Of a DNA stretch of 23,120 nucleotides, positions 1-9,463 are shown in pieces (position 1 is the first letter of the stretch; each line of letters starts with the position of its first letter). This DNA comes from Seison nebaliae (taxonomy: Eukaryota > Rotifera > Pararotatoria > Seisonacea > Seisonidae). The position numbers and the translations under genes are program-made. The stretch spans positions 1 through 23,120 of the forward strand of contig JALJEE010001096.1 of assembly GCA_023231475.1 (NCBI GenBank). Direction: 5' to 3'. The notes below the pieces were generated by a model that was not told the DNA's origin, did not search any database, and worked only from the letters and a program-made list of their open reading frames with translations.

Positions 1-39
1 CCATGTACCATTTACCTCCTGCACCCCTCTCCCCATTAC

Positions 40-69
40 AAGTCCGATCTCTATAAATAGATCGGACTT
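40..69. promoter_or_regulatory. Perfect 11-bp hairpin enclosing a TATA-box-like sequence
   Basis: The arms AAGTCCGATCT (40-50) and AGATCGGACTT (59-69) are exact reverse complements separated by 8 nt. The loop and arm edge read TATAAATA (52-59), a close match to a TATA box. The hairpin lies about 150 bp upstream of the fibrinogen-like exon on the same strand, so it could be a core promoter. It could equally be the end of a small inverted-repeat element or chance. The repeat is plain in the sequence; the promoter role is inference. Confidence 0.4.
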
Positions 70-197
70 TATTTCATAATCTCGTTCATTTTTATATATT
101 ATTTTCAGTTTTATCATTGTTTCAATATACAAATAAAACACGAATAACAACAAACCTCTGAACCCCACACATATATCTCATAATCAAATTCTTATAG

Positions 198-715
198 AAT
201 ATGTTTTTATTTATGAGAATATATTGAAATATAAAAGTTTTGGCTCTCTCGATATAGGGAAAAGTAATTCCATAATTTTTGCCAAATCCAAATTCGAATA
301 TACGAAACAATTCCATGATTATTCAACAGGTTTTGCAATAAACAAAAACAATTTTTTTGGGGGAAATGAATTCTTACATAAACTCAGTCAATTGTGGCCA
401 TTGACTATGAACTTTTATTTGAGTTATCCGGGTAGTTCAACTGACTTCCAATATTCTGGTTGCAGTTTTGGAAGTAGAGAAACGGGATATTTAGCTAATC
501 TAGGCAAGAAAATAAGTGGAGGATTTTTGCTTAATCCGACTTTGAAAACTTGCCCCCAAGAAAGAACCCCAGTCCATGGAGGTCGATTTGAAGTGAATGG
601 AAATTATGGTTTTTGGGGAAGGTGCAATCTTCCTTATTTCATCGTTTTCTTTTCAAAATACTATGCGAAATCATTGATAATTAGAATCAATTTGGATTTC
701 TCTTATCAACCTTGA
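198..715 (+). CDS. Fibrinogen-related (FReD) protein, C-terminal exon, partial
   Basis: This reads as the last two thirds of a fibrinogen-related domain, the sugar- or acetyl-group-binding module of ficolins and tachylectin-like lectins, usually about 210 residues and secreted. Visible signatures in order are DYSTGF, then NFFGGNEFLHKLS (family: Y..GFG...FWLGNE.IH.LT), then a stretch ending GYLANLGKKISGG (family: Y.L.LG..SG), then GFWGRCN (family: WWY..C). The end RINLDF resembles the usual M-K-I-R-P terminus before the stop at 713-715. The frame is open from 137 but has no in-frame ATG before the domain, so an upstream exon must supply the N-terminus. AG dinucleotides at 196-197 and 216-217 are possible acceptors; 198 is a guess. 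The usual D-x-D-N-D calcium site is not recognisable and the two cysteines are spaced widely, so the domain is divergent. Family assignment is moderately sure and the ligand is unknown. Confidence 0.6.
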
Positions 716-1826
716 AAAAAATTCCATGAAAAAAGTTTAAAATTAAACCAAATGGAGAAATACCGTCGAACTATGAGAATAATATTATATTCTTATACCT
801 TATTTGAAATTCTCATAATTGTTAGTTATAAATTAAAAATTTTAAATATAAGAATTTATAAGTCAATCTTTCTACAAATTTAAAATATTTTCTTAATTTC
901 GTCGATTTTTAGAAATGAGTCTAAATTTCGTGGAAAATGATTTGCTTACTAAAATTGGTTGAAATAGTTAGTTAGATTTGTAAGTTTGATCCACAGAAAT
1001 GCATTTTCTCTTCGAATCAGTTTTCCCCCAAACCCTAATTAATACGTTGTTCTTATCCTCTTCCTTTTTGACATAGTAGTAAATAGAAATTATCGTTCAC
1101 TCCAAATCATCATTTCAATTTGAAAAATATTATTGATCAATTTAAAAACACTAAATTTTCGGGTTCATGTTCAAATTGGAAAATATTTTCAAAAACAACT
1201 TTTCAAAAAATTCTAATAGTTTCTGATAGTAAAATTGATATTTTGTGTATTGACATGAAACTGCTAGACTTTTTACCTTATTCAGATGTTGCTCCTCTTT
1301 AACGAAACAGATGGAAGAAAATAACAGTAAGATCAGTACAATCCATAAATGCTGTGGTTCCAACAGACTACTTATTGATAATTTGAACAAGCAAATAATG
1401 AAAGGAATGAAGGAATAATGAATTTTTCAATATTTTTCTCTGATATAACATGTAGCAAATTTGAAGTTAGAAAGGAAGAATATTAAGAAGTTTCCGCAAG
1501 TTCTCGTTTAAGTGGCAGTTAGGATTGTTTTAATGACTATCATTGTTTTTTGACGAATATTTGGAGGACGAAAATTTGTCACAAGAGAAAGATGTAAAAT
1601 TGAGAATTTGTTAGTTGAACGCTGTGTCACTTTGATATGAGATGGAGTTGAACATTTTAGAATGTTGGTCAGATGAATGAGAATCTTAAAAATTAAAAAT
1701 GAGTCTCGGTGTTGTCGAGCTGAGTTGAGTTGAACTAATAAAGAAGATTGAGGGAATAGTCCATTGGGGTTGGGAAGGCGGAGGAAGAAGTGGTGGGGGA
1801 GTGATATATGGTGAGGAGATAAAAAA
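716..1826. other. No recognisable gene (3' flank of FReD gene)
   Basis: This AT-rich stretch contains only short open frames in several directions and no family I recognise. An open minus-strand frame (1151-1390) has a hydrophobic run but lacks an ATG start and splice support. The sequence from about 1690 onward turns purine-rich on the plus strand. Confidence 0.4.
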
Positions 1827-1973
1827 ATGTTTAAAAAAGAAAACTCATTTGTTCATGTTCGTAGAGGCAGGATGATTCCAACTTTTGTTGATATGATCGC
1901 TAATTATCCGAAGTTGCGCAATCGGAGAAGAGATATGATGAAGTTAAATGATAAATTATACCAAAGAATTTAG
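1827..1973 (+). other. Small exon-like open frame, unrecognised
   Basis: An ATG-initiated frame of 48 codons begins MFKKENSFVHV and contains PTFVDMIANYPKLRNRRRD. Its last codons overlap a GTTAGA sequence (from 1973), a donor type used by the well-resolved genes here. It could therefore be an exon ending at 1972 rather than a complete ORF. Base composition in this stretch is more balanced than in its flanks. No partner exon or family was found, so chance remains likely. Confidence 0.2.
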
Positions 1974-3200
1974 TTAGATGATCGTTCGTCTTCTTTGTTT
2001 GAAGGATGAACATTTTATTTTTTATTTACTTAATTTGCACATAGATTTACTTTTTCCATTACTAAATTGGACAACTGCGTGCGAGGCCAATAGTAACAAG
2101 AGTCAAAGAGTTGATGGAGAGAAGGAGAGAAGACGAGAACTTTTTATTTTTTACAATCTTAATTGGAAAGTCTACATGTGGAAAGAAGAAGGAAGATGAA
2201 TTGGATAGGAATAGTGTTAACTCGAATTAATTATTGGAGAAATTGTAAATTGAATAATTTGTCGCCTGTATTAATCCTTTCCACTCGAAACAGCCTTATC
2301 GAATTCCGTTATGTTCTAGAACGAATAATTTCCTTTTTCTCCCTCCTCGTAATTTATCTCCTCTATTGTTTCTATGAGATTGATCTCTTTATTTATTTTA
2401 TGCCTCGCTCGTTCCTCTACCATCGGTCGATACGCAAAACGATAGTCCATTCCAATTTTTTCAATAATATTTCTATAGCTATTTCTTCCCGTTGCATGAT
2501 TGCGTTGCTTAGCTTAAACTTAACTACGTGTATCTCCTCCTCATTCTATGTGTGTCCATGGTTGCGTGTTTGTGCTTCCATGTGCGTGTGTGCTATTTTG
2601 TGCGAGCGTATGTGTTCGTGATTGTTTGTATCTATTAGGGAAATAAATAATGGAGATTAATAATAAATATCGGTCGGTATGTTCTTATTGTATAAAGTGT
2701 ATGTGTGTCTCTGTGTACGAATGTATGTACGAATAAATATATAGTTATGTATAGTGACGTAATTTTAGGTTAAGAAGCATTTGGAAGAAATTGAATGTGA
2801 ATCATAGGAACGTTTAATTCAAATAGAGTTTGGAAGTTTGCATGATCGTTTCTCTTAAGTCAATACGTTCGACCCAAATGCCATACGTGGATGAATGGAG
2901 AACAGTGGATGATTTGAAGTATGGCAGTCTAAGGAGAACGGATCGATTGAGCTCTCTAACAAGCACATCAGTTGGTAGGCGGTGACAATGGCAATTTGGA
3001 GTAGATATCGATGGCCACGTTCGAATTGGAAGCTTGGACAAGCTAATCATAAAACGAACATAACTGTTATTTGAATTAACACTTATTCATTTTCGATAAA
3101 GGGATCATTCTCTGTCTTCATCCACACTATCTCCGAGTGGAGATATGTGGAGGCAAATCCAAATCGTGTTGATGCACGGCCGACACATACACTAATGCCT
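1974..3200. other. Unassigned region with a weak exon candidate at 2842-2974
   Basis: Most of the stretch is non-coding in appearance and includes TG-rich tracts near 2550-2720. At 2842 an ATG opens 46 codons containing MPYVDEWRTVDDLKYGSLRR, rich in Ser/Thr/Arg. A GTAGGC at 2975 could join in phase to a good acceptor (TTCTTTCCAACAG, ending 3583) that precedes Pro/Ser/His-rich open sequence. That donor breaks the GTT/GTC pattern of the window and the intron would be about 600 nt, so I do not call a gene. Confidence 0.25.
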
Positions 3201-3203
3201 TGT

Positions 3204-3233
3204 CGTGTGTGTATGTGTGTGTGTGTGTATGTG
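3204..3233. repeat. (GT)n microsatellite
   Basis: This is an imperfect GT run with TATG interruptions. It is the first of five GT/CA tracts between 3.2 and 4.75 kb. Confidence 0.9.
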
Positions 3234-3583
3234 GGCAGTTGGTGGATAGATGCGGGCGAACGAGTTCCATAATAATTTTTGTAAAATAATTATGAAGTGT
3301 GGTGTTGGGGCGAAAGAAAAAAATTGGGAATTATCAATGAATGACCATAAAATGTGGAGAGAGAGGCGAATCGAAGACATTGTAAGAAAGAAAAGAATTA
3401 TGTTGTACAGACAGTAAATTTCGGAGTGTTTATGCAGAAGATAAATTAATGTTCGTTCCTTCATATGTATTCCTATTCCATTGTCGATGGCTTATTACTA
3501 CTATTATCCATTATACATTAATTATTCGTCGATAAATTATTTCGATATTTGAACTTAAAAATTCTCATTGTTCTTTCCAACAG

Positions 3584-3851
3584 CTACCCCCCCTCCTCCT
3601 CATTCCTCCAATCATTCATTCTCCGACAACATGCTCATTCCGCCGACGTCGACCCAATCGACTTTGAAGCACATTTCAACATTCGCTTCCCTACCAAGAC
3701 ATCACACTTCCCCCTCCAAATCGATGAGTCTCTCAACGAGCGAGGAACGATCACGCATACCCTATCTTCACCACAATCCAACAAAATTTTATTATTCAAC
3801 AAATGTTTTTGTTGTTGTTCTCCTTCTGATGATGACGATGACGATAGATGA
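3584..3851 (+). other. Exon-like low-complexity segment after a strong 3' splice site
   Basis: TTCTTTCCAACAG immediately precedes 3584 and looks like a genuine acceptor. Two overlapping frames stay open beyond it. One is Pro/Ser/His-rich (TPPPPHSSNHSFSDN, PRHHTSPSKS). The other ends in a run of Asp and a stop at 3851 (SPSDDDDDDR). Both have protein-like codons and I cannot choose between them. No donor exon with the local GTT/GTC type was found upstream. It may be the last exon of an unrecognised gene. Confidence 0.25.
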
Positions 3852-3983
3852 ATTGATTAATGTAGAAAAGATGGACGAAGGTAGAATGATCTTATGTATT
3901 TCCTCATCTTCTCCAGAAAAAGGAATTTTCAAAAAAAAATTATTTTTCTTAATTCCACACAAAAATTCGTGTATGTGCGCGTC

Positions 3984-4030
3984 CGTGTGTGTGATTGTAT
4001 GTATGTGTGTGTGTGTGTGTGTGTATGTAT
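3984..4030. repeat. (GT)n microsatellite
   Basis: This is a GT run with ATGTATG interruptions, ending in an uninterrupted GT stretch of about 18 bases. Confidence 0.9.
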
Positions 4031-4206
4031 GTCAGTATACAAATAAGAGAAAATCCATTTTTTCTATGTAACTTTTTTACGCATCTCTTCATTCGATTGT
4101 CTATTACTATTATCATCATACAAGTTCAACTTCACATCACATATAAACCGATGCGTGATATGGGAGAGATGTGAGGAAGGAGTGGGGCCTCAAGAGGAGA
4201 AGACGT

Positions 4207-4260
4207 GTGTACACACACTTACATACACATATATATATATACACACACACACACACACGT
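4207..4260. repeat. (CA)n/(TA)n compound microsatellite
   Basis: ACACAC tracts flank an (AT)n core and end in an (AC)n run. It lies in opposite phase to the GT tracts on either side, so these tracts could pair with each other as DNA or RNA. Confidence 0.9.
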
Positions 4261-4667
4261 AGATGAGTGGAATATAGGAATATTTCCCTTATTATTGTTC
4301 ATCTTCGGGTAATGGGTATGCGGATGTATGAGAATACATTGCGATTCCACTCGGTCACTTGCGCATACATATACGTATACGTAATAATTTTCCTTCTCAC
4401 CCTTTCCGACTACGTCGTCTCGATCTCCCACAAAGAGGGAACGGGGCGGAGGGGGGACTCGAGAAGGAAGAAGAAATAAAGTTTATGTAAAATAAAAATT
4501 GCCTTCCATTAGTTCGGCATATGAAGTGATGAAATAATTTATTTTCTCGTTCGTACTTTACTTCTTTCTTCCAATTATTCACGAAGAGAAATAAAGAATT
4601 GTGAGAGAATTAATTGAAATTCCTTTAATGGAATCTCTGTCTTTTCCCGTCTTGTGTACTCGGGTCG

Positions 4668-4668
<1 letters not shown>

Positions 4669-4701
<33 letters not shown>

Positions 4702-4747
4702 ATAGTCTTTTGTTTGTGTGAATGTGTGTGTATGTGTGTGTGTGTGT
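4669..4747. repeat. Two adjacent (GT)n tracts
   Basis: There is an uninterrupted (GT)n of about 32 bases (4669-4700), then a short spacer and a second GT-rich tract to 4747. They sit about 150 bp upstream of the FSIP1-like start codon, probably in the promoter or 5' UTR. Confidence 0.9.
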
Positions 4748-4898
4748 ACACCACACAAATTCACTCTTGTAACGATAAGAAATAAGTGATTACATAAATG
4801 AATTGTATTGATGACGAGGATGACGATGACTGAGAAGATGATGAAATTGAAGAAGAAAGTACAAATATAATTTCTTATTAAATATCTACAGAATATTG

Positions 4899-6863
4899 AT
4901 GTCTTTTCATATTTCATCATTATCATCATCATCATCATCATCAACAGCATCCATACCATCATTATCATCATCATTATCAGAAGCTGCAGTGCCCACCCCA
5001 GTCACTTCAGAAGTGGGAAAGGAAGTCGTTCCAATCCATTTTTCTCCTCCTCATCTTCCCAATGATGATGACGACGACGACGACGACGACGACGACGATG
5101 TGGATGATGATGAGGAATCGGATGAAATCAGACGACTAATCCAACGTTCGAAACAACTCCAACAATTAACTTCATCCTCTCCACTCAAATCAAAAGGAGA
5201 AAGATCCATTTCCGAACTCTCTACCTGCTCCTCCAACAATACCATCATCGACGATAAGCGTCTATCAGACGCTTATAATAAAATGACGAAATATGACGTC
5301 TATCTGCGACAGAAAGAAGATAATGAGAAGGAGATCGATCTCAATCGATATCGCCAATTGGTTGAATTTCAGAATATGATGAATGACATGATCGAATTGA
5401 GGAGGAAAGAATCGCAAGTTAATTTTACACCAGCCACCTCTACCACCACCATCGGTTCCGTTCATCCTAAACCGTCTCCATCAAATTCTTCATTCATCAA
5501 TCGGAAGATATTGAGGAATACGGAGAAATTTTATGTTGGTTCGATAAAGGAGATCGAACATCGATTTGGTGGTCGTAGTAAATTGGAGGAAGAGATTTCA
5601 TTGAATTCTATCGATCATGAATCATCATCATTAACCTCCTCCTTCTCCTCTGGACGAGAAGAGAGAGACAAATTCTTTAAGACGGAATTGAACGACGATA
5701 TCGAAATCGATGTATCGAATGAAACGACGACGACAACGAAGAAGAAGAAGAAGAAGAAGAAAGTTGAATCGCCTAAAGGAAAATCGGATAATAAGAGAAG
5801 GAATTTCATTGATAAGAATATCAAAGTTTGTTCGATGAAATATAATCTCGTCGAATTGACGGATGAGGAAAAAGAGAGATTATTATCGTTATTGAAGGAT
5901 ATTGAACATTTACCAGATCTTCTTGACGACGATGTAAAGACGACTGGACAATTGATGCCATTGGAGAATAATGCGTTTCATCTCCATTCTGTTGATGATG
6001 ATCGAATACGAGAAATTGACAAACAATTATCTACGACATCATTGGTGAGAAATGCGGAATTTATTTCCACAATCAATTCCACCTTCGACGACGAAGAAGA
6101 TGATGAATCGAGAAAGAAGAAGAAGAAGAATTATGGAGAGAAGATTCTTCGTCAATTGGAAGAGGAGCGTCATCAACATAAGAGATTGAAAGAGATTGAT
6201 CATGAATTGGAGAAATTGAAGAATGATAATGAAATGAAAGTGAGTCAATTGATTGATGAGAATCATCTTAATAAAGTTCTTTCTGAAGCATTTCTTGAGA
6301 ATGAGATGAAGGAATTAGATGGAGAGACATTGAATAAATTATTATTAGAAGCTAATGCCGAAGGTCTCTCAACCATCACTACAACATCGGAAGATATGGG
6401 TCAATTAATTCCATTCACTTCACCATCACCAATGACAAGAGAGAATAAATCATATTTGGATGAATGTGAAACAATGATTCAAATGATGAATATGAAGAAA
6501 CCATGGGAAGTGGAGGATGAAGTGAATGAGAAATTTCTCAATAAATTTCCACAACCACAACAACAACAACAATTGGTGACGATCGATCAAGTGGAATTGA
6601 GACAAAAATTGGATGAAATTAAAAAGAGAAATGAATCTCAGAAAAAAATCAATTTACCAAAAGTTCGTTCCATTGATGATAAACGACCATCGTCATCGTC
6701 ATCATCTACTTCGAATCATTTCCATACATTATCCTCAATACGTACTAGTTCACCGTGCAATTCATTGAATCAGAAATCCTCCGATTATCATTCACATCGA
6801 CAATCGTCAGCGAATGCTTGTATTGAACGTTTCAAGAAATCAGCAAATAACAATCGCCATTAA
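4899..6863 (+). CDS. FSIP1: FSIP1-like protein (fibrous sheath-interacting protein 1 family)
   Basis: A 654-residue, mostly disordered and coiled-coil protein in one coding exon. Blocks characteristic of FSIP1 appear in the expected order: DKRLSDAYNKMTKYD with a charged helix (residues 119-150); FIDKNIKV followed by EEKERLLSLLKDIE (303-336); GQLMPLENNAFHLHS with IREIDKQL (350-377); and GEKILRQLEEERHQHKRL with KEIDHELEKLK (413-441). In vertebrates FSIP1 is a sperm-flagellum fibrous-sheath associated protein; a similar role here is inference. Lineage-specific low complexity is inserted: an N-terminal Ser run, 12 Asp (about 56-67), eight Lys (281-288), then Gln and Ser runs. The start is the ATG at 4899, just after a TATCTACAG acceptor-like site (ending 4891), so a 5' UTR intron is likely. 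AATAAA overlaps the stop (6862-6867). The nearest neighbour is Gs-alpha, same strand. Confidence 0.75.
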   Translation: MSFHISSLSSSSSSSTASIPSLSSSLSEAAVPTPVTSEVGKEVVPIHFSPPHLPNDDDDDDDDDDDDVDDDEESDEIRRLIQRSKQLQQLTSSSPLKSKGERSISELSTCSSNNTIIDDKRLSDAYNKMTKYDVYLRQKEDNEKEIDLNRYRQLVEFQNMMNDMIELRRKESQVNFTPATSTTTIGSVHPKPSPSNSSFINRKILRNTEKFYVGSIKEIEHRFGGRSKLEEEISLNSIDHESSSLTSSFSSGREERDKFFKTELNDDIEIDVSNETTTTTKKKKKKKKVESPKGKSDNKRRNFIDKNIKVCSMKYNLVELTDEEKERLLSLLKDIEHLPDLLDDDVKTTGQLMPLENNAFHLHSVDDDRIREIDKQLSTTSLVRNAEFISTINSTFDDEEDDESRKKKKKNYGEKILRQLEEERHQHKRLKEIDHELEKLKNDNEMKVSQLIDENHLNKVLSEAFLENEMKELDGETLNKLLLEANAEGLSTITTTSEDMGQLIPFTSPSPMTRENKSYLDECETMIQMMNMKKPWEVEDEVNEKFLNKFPQPQQQQQLVTIDQVELRQKLDEIKKRNESQKKINLPKVRSIDDKRPSSSSSSTSNHFHTLSSIRTSSPCNSLNQKSSDYHSHRQSSANACIERFKKSANNNRH

Positions 6864-7135
6864 TAAAAATTCTCCGAATGATTTGTTGATGATGAATGTA
6901 TTTTGAATGGTTTTCTGGATTGTGATGATGATAATTTCAGTTGCTCCATTTATGTTTTCTCAACAAAATTTTATTTTTTATTCATTTATAATGAGCATCG
7001 ATTCCTGAACAATATTTTTTGTTCTATCTCCACAAGACAATTTTGACTGATTCCTTCGTCCGAGGACATTCCAATTTGGACATTCTACTCTCCCTTCCAA
7101 CGAGAGAGACCGTCCTGGAAATAATTCATTTTTTC

Positions 7136-7166
<31 letters not shown>

Positions 7167-7476
7167 ATTCTCTCCTCAAAACACACGACCCAGTGTTTAT
7201 GGAGTTTTATGTGAAATTCTTCTGATAATTTCCATTTATTTTTTTTTTCCCTCCCCCCCTTCCCCCCTCCATTCAGACAAGTGTATTTTCCATTTATCGA
7301 GTTATGATGGTGCGTGAATAAGACGTGAAAGTAGTTGGAATCTTATCATTTTTCTAAGACAGTTGAAGAAGAGAAAAGAAAGAACTTGCGTTGAGATAAG
7401 TGAAATCTCCACAAACTCTCCACATTCTCCTCCTCCTCCTCCTCACACGGATATTCATTGGAGAATTTTCGTGTGG
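6864..7476. other. FSIP1-Gs-alpha intergenic/5' UTR region with (CT)n tract
   Basis: No gene is recognised here. The stretch holds an uninterrupted (CT)n run (7141-7166), a C/T-rich tract (about 7240-7275) and a short (TCC)n run (7430-7443). These pyrimidine tracts on the plus strand fit promoter or 5' leader sequence of the Gs-alpha gene. Confidence 0.4.
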
Positions 7477-9190
7477 AGTTCCATCAGTCAGACATCGGGA
7501 ACACTACAAACGAACTGATCCGCCGTGATATGCAATGCTTGAGGCCCTAGTGGGCTGTCTTGGCAAAAGTCCATCTCATGACAACGACACAGTGAAAGCA
7601 CAACGACAGAAGTCTCGCCAAATCGATAAGTTGTTGAAGAAGGAGCGGAAGGAATTCCAGGCAATTCATCGACTCTTATTATTAGGTTAATATTTTCATT
7701 TATTATTTCCCTTCTAATTGGTGTAATGGAATGTGGAAGGAGCTGGTGAATCGGGCAAATCGACAATTGTTAAACAAATGCAAATTCTCCACAAGAATGG
7801 ATATAATGATGATGAAAAAGCGGAGAAGCGAAACGACATTCTTCGAAATATCAAAGACGCTATTTCCGTTAGAAAGATAATTATTATAATTATTATAATT
7901 ATTATATTAATAATTTCCATTGAAATTATTTGAATTGTCGTTTATTATCATCAGTCGATTGGTGATGCAGTGATCACATTAACCAATCCGACGATCCATT
8001 TGGCTGATCAATCGTTGAATCCGATGTTGGAATATATTCTTGACGAGACATCGAAAACCGATTTCAAGTATACTAATAAATTCTTCGACTATACGGAGAA
8101 GTTGTGGGAGGATCGAGGTATACAAGAATGTTATCAAAGAAGTAATGAATATCAATTGATTGATAGTGCACAATAGTTGGACTTTCTTTTTTCTTATAAT
8201 TTCATTTTCATTTCCCTTTCTCTCTTCCCAGTTTCCTTGATCGCGTCTCGAGTATTCGTCGAGATGATTACACTCCTTCAGAACAAGTCTTCATTTATTC
8301 TCCTTTCTTCCATTCCATTAATTCTCTCATTATTCAGGATATTCTCAGATGTCGTGTATTGACATCAGGAATTTTAGAGACGAGATTTTCTGTCAGTAAC
8401 GTTCAATTTTAGTTAGTGACATTTATTCTTAATCAAATAACATCATTCTCTTCCCAGTATGTTTGATGTCGGTGGTCAGAGAGATGAACGACGCAAATGG
8501 ATCCAATGTTTCAATGATGTCACTGCAATAATATTTGTGACAGCGTGCAGTGGATACAACTTGAAATTACGAGAAGATGCTACGAGTAATCGATTAATTG
8601 AATCACTCAATCTCTTCTCCAGTATTTGGAAGAATAAGTTAATTAATTCTTATTTAAAATTAATTATTTCATTATTATTATTCTCTATATTAGATTCCTG
8701 AGAAACATTTCAATTATATTGTTTTTGAATAAGAAAGATTTGTTGGACACGAAGATTCGATCAGGCAAATCACCAATCGAAAATTATTTCCCTGAATATA
8801 AGGAATTCGCTCAGAATTATAGAACAACAAGTTAATTCTCTCAATCTTCTCATAATAATTCTCCATTTCTCTTCTTTCAGATAAAACCGTCAACAACAAC
8901 AACAACAATAACAAAGGCGATTTGGATGTGGAGAAAGCGAAAAATTTCATCAAAGAAAAATTCATGGTTAATCTCATTTTCATGATGATTCGAATGACAA
9001 ATTCTCCATTTTGTAGTCGATCACCGTTCAACATATGAACAACGCGACGAAACGAGATAAAGATAATGAAACACATCAATGTTATACGCATTTCACTTGT
9101 GCTGTCGATACGGAGAATATTCGTCGAGTGTTTAATGATTGTAAAGATATTATTCAACGTGTCCATCTACGTCAATACGAGTTAATGTGA
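7477..9190 (+). CDS. Gnas: G-protein alpha subunit, Gs class, about 396 aa
   Basis: This is the GTPase that couples activated receptors to adenylyl cyclase at the inner face of the plasma membrane. Exons: A7477 (start, inferred), 7551-7685, 7740-7867, 7955-8175, 8232-8286, 8338-8411, 8458-8637, 8694-8830, 8881-8966, 9017-9190. Visible motifs are N-terminal GCLGKS (as in vertebrate Gs), P-loop GAGESGKST (46-54), switch I RCRVLTSG with the cholera-toxin Arg (R186) and Mg-binding Thr (T189), switch [14 protein letters not shown] with catalytic Gln (Q212), NKKD (277-280, usually NKQD), TCAVDTENI (366 onward) and C-terminal HLRQYELM. Length is close to the usual 380-394. The ATG appears to be split: A7477 before a GTTC donor joins TG at 7551. 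Without that intron, the ATG at 7535 would give five extra residues and lose the N-terminal Gly-Cys. A seven-Asn run (exon 8) and about ten extra residues before CYTHFTC are lineage features. Switch and guanine-base motifs are intact. Confidence 0.93.
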
Positions 9191-9293
9191 AGAAGAAAAC
9201 GAATGAAGACATATTGAACAAATTTTACGAACTCACTGAACTAATTGAGAGGGAGACGAATTCGTTGAAATTCTATATTTATTCTTGTAACAT

Positions 9294-9299
9294 AATAAA
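9294..9299 (+). terminator. Poly(A) signal AATAAA of the Gs-alpha gene
   Basis: A canonical AATAAA lies 104 bases after the Gs-alpha stop codon and precedes a pyrimidine-rich stretch. Confidence 0.6.
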
Positions 9300-9370
9300 T
9301 TAAGCGAAACCTTCTTGATAATTTATCCTTTCAATTCTCTCCGTTCATTACTCCATCACCACCACCACAA

Positions 9371-9376
9371 TTACTG

Positions 9377-9407
<31 letters not shown>

Positions 9408-9433
9408 TACTACTACTACTACTACTACTACTA
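9371..9433. repeat. (ACT)n microsatellite
   Basis: Roughly twenty near-perfect ACT units with one TTC interruption, preceded by a short ACC run, just downstream of the Gs-alpha poly(A) signal. Confidence 0.9.
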
Positions 9434-9463
9434 AATTTCTCTATCTCTCCCATCTATCCGTTA

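Noticed and set aside
2842-3851. Two-exon gene joining 2842-2974 to the segment after 3583
   Set aside because: The phases fit, but the GTAGGC donor does not match the 17 resolved donors and the intron would be about 600 nt, far longer than any other. It is kept only as a weak candidate.
4219-4974. Open frames rich in Val/Cys/Tyr or Thr/His through the GT/CA tracts
   Set aside because: They are translations of simple repeats and of the antisense strand of the FSIP1-like gene start; no splice or family support.
7535-7552. Gs-alpha start at the ATG at 7535 (adds MLEAL before V-GCLG)
   Set aside because: It is a possible start, but it would place five residues before the conserved N-terminal Gly-Cys. 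A split ATG through CCCTAG|TG with an upstream A|GTTC donor restores the family N-terminus and fits the window's intron pattern.
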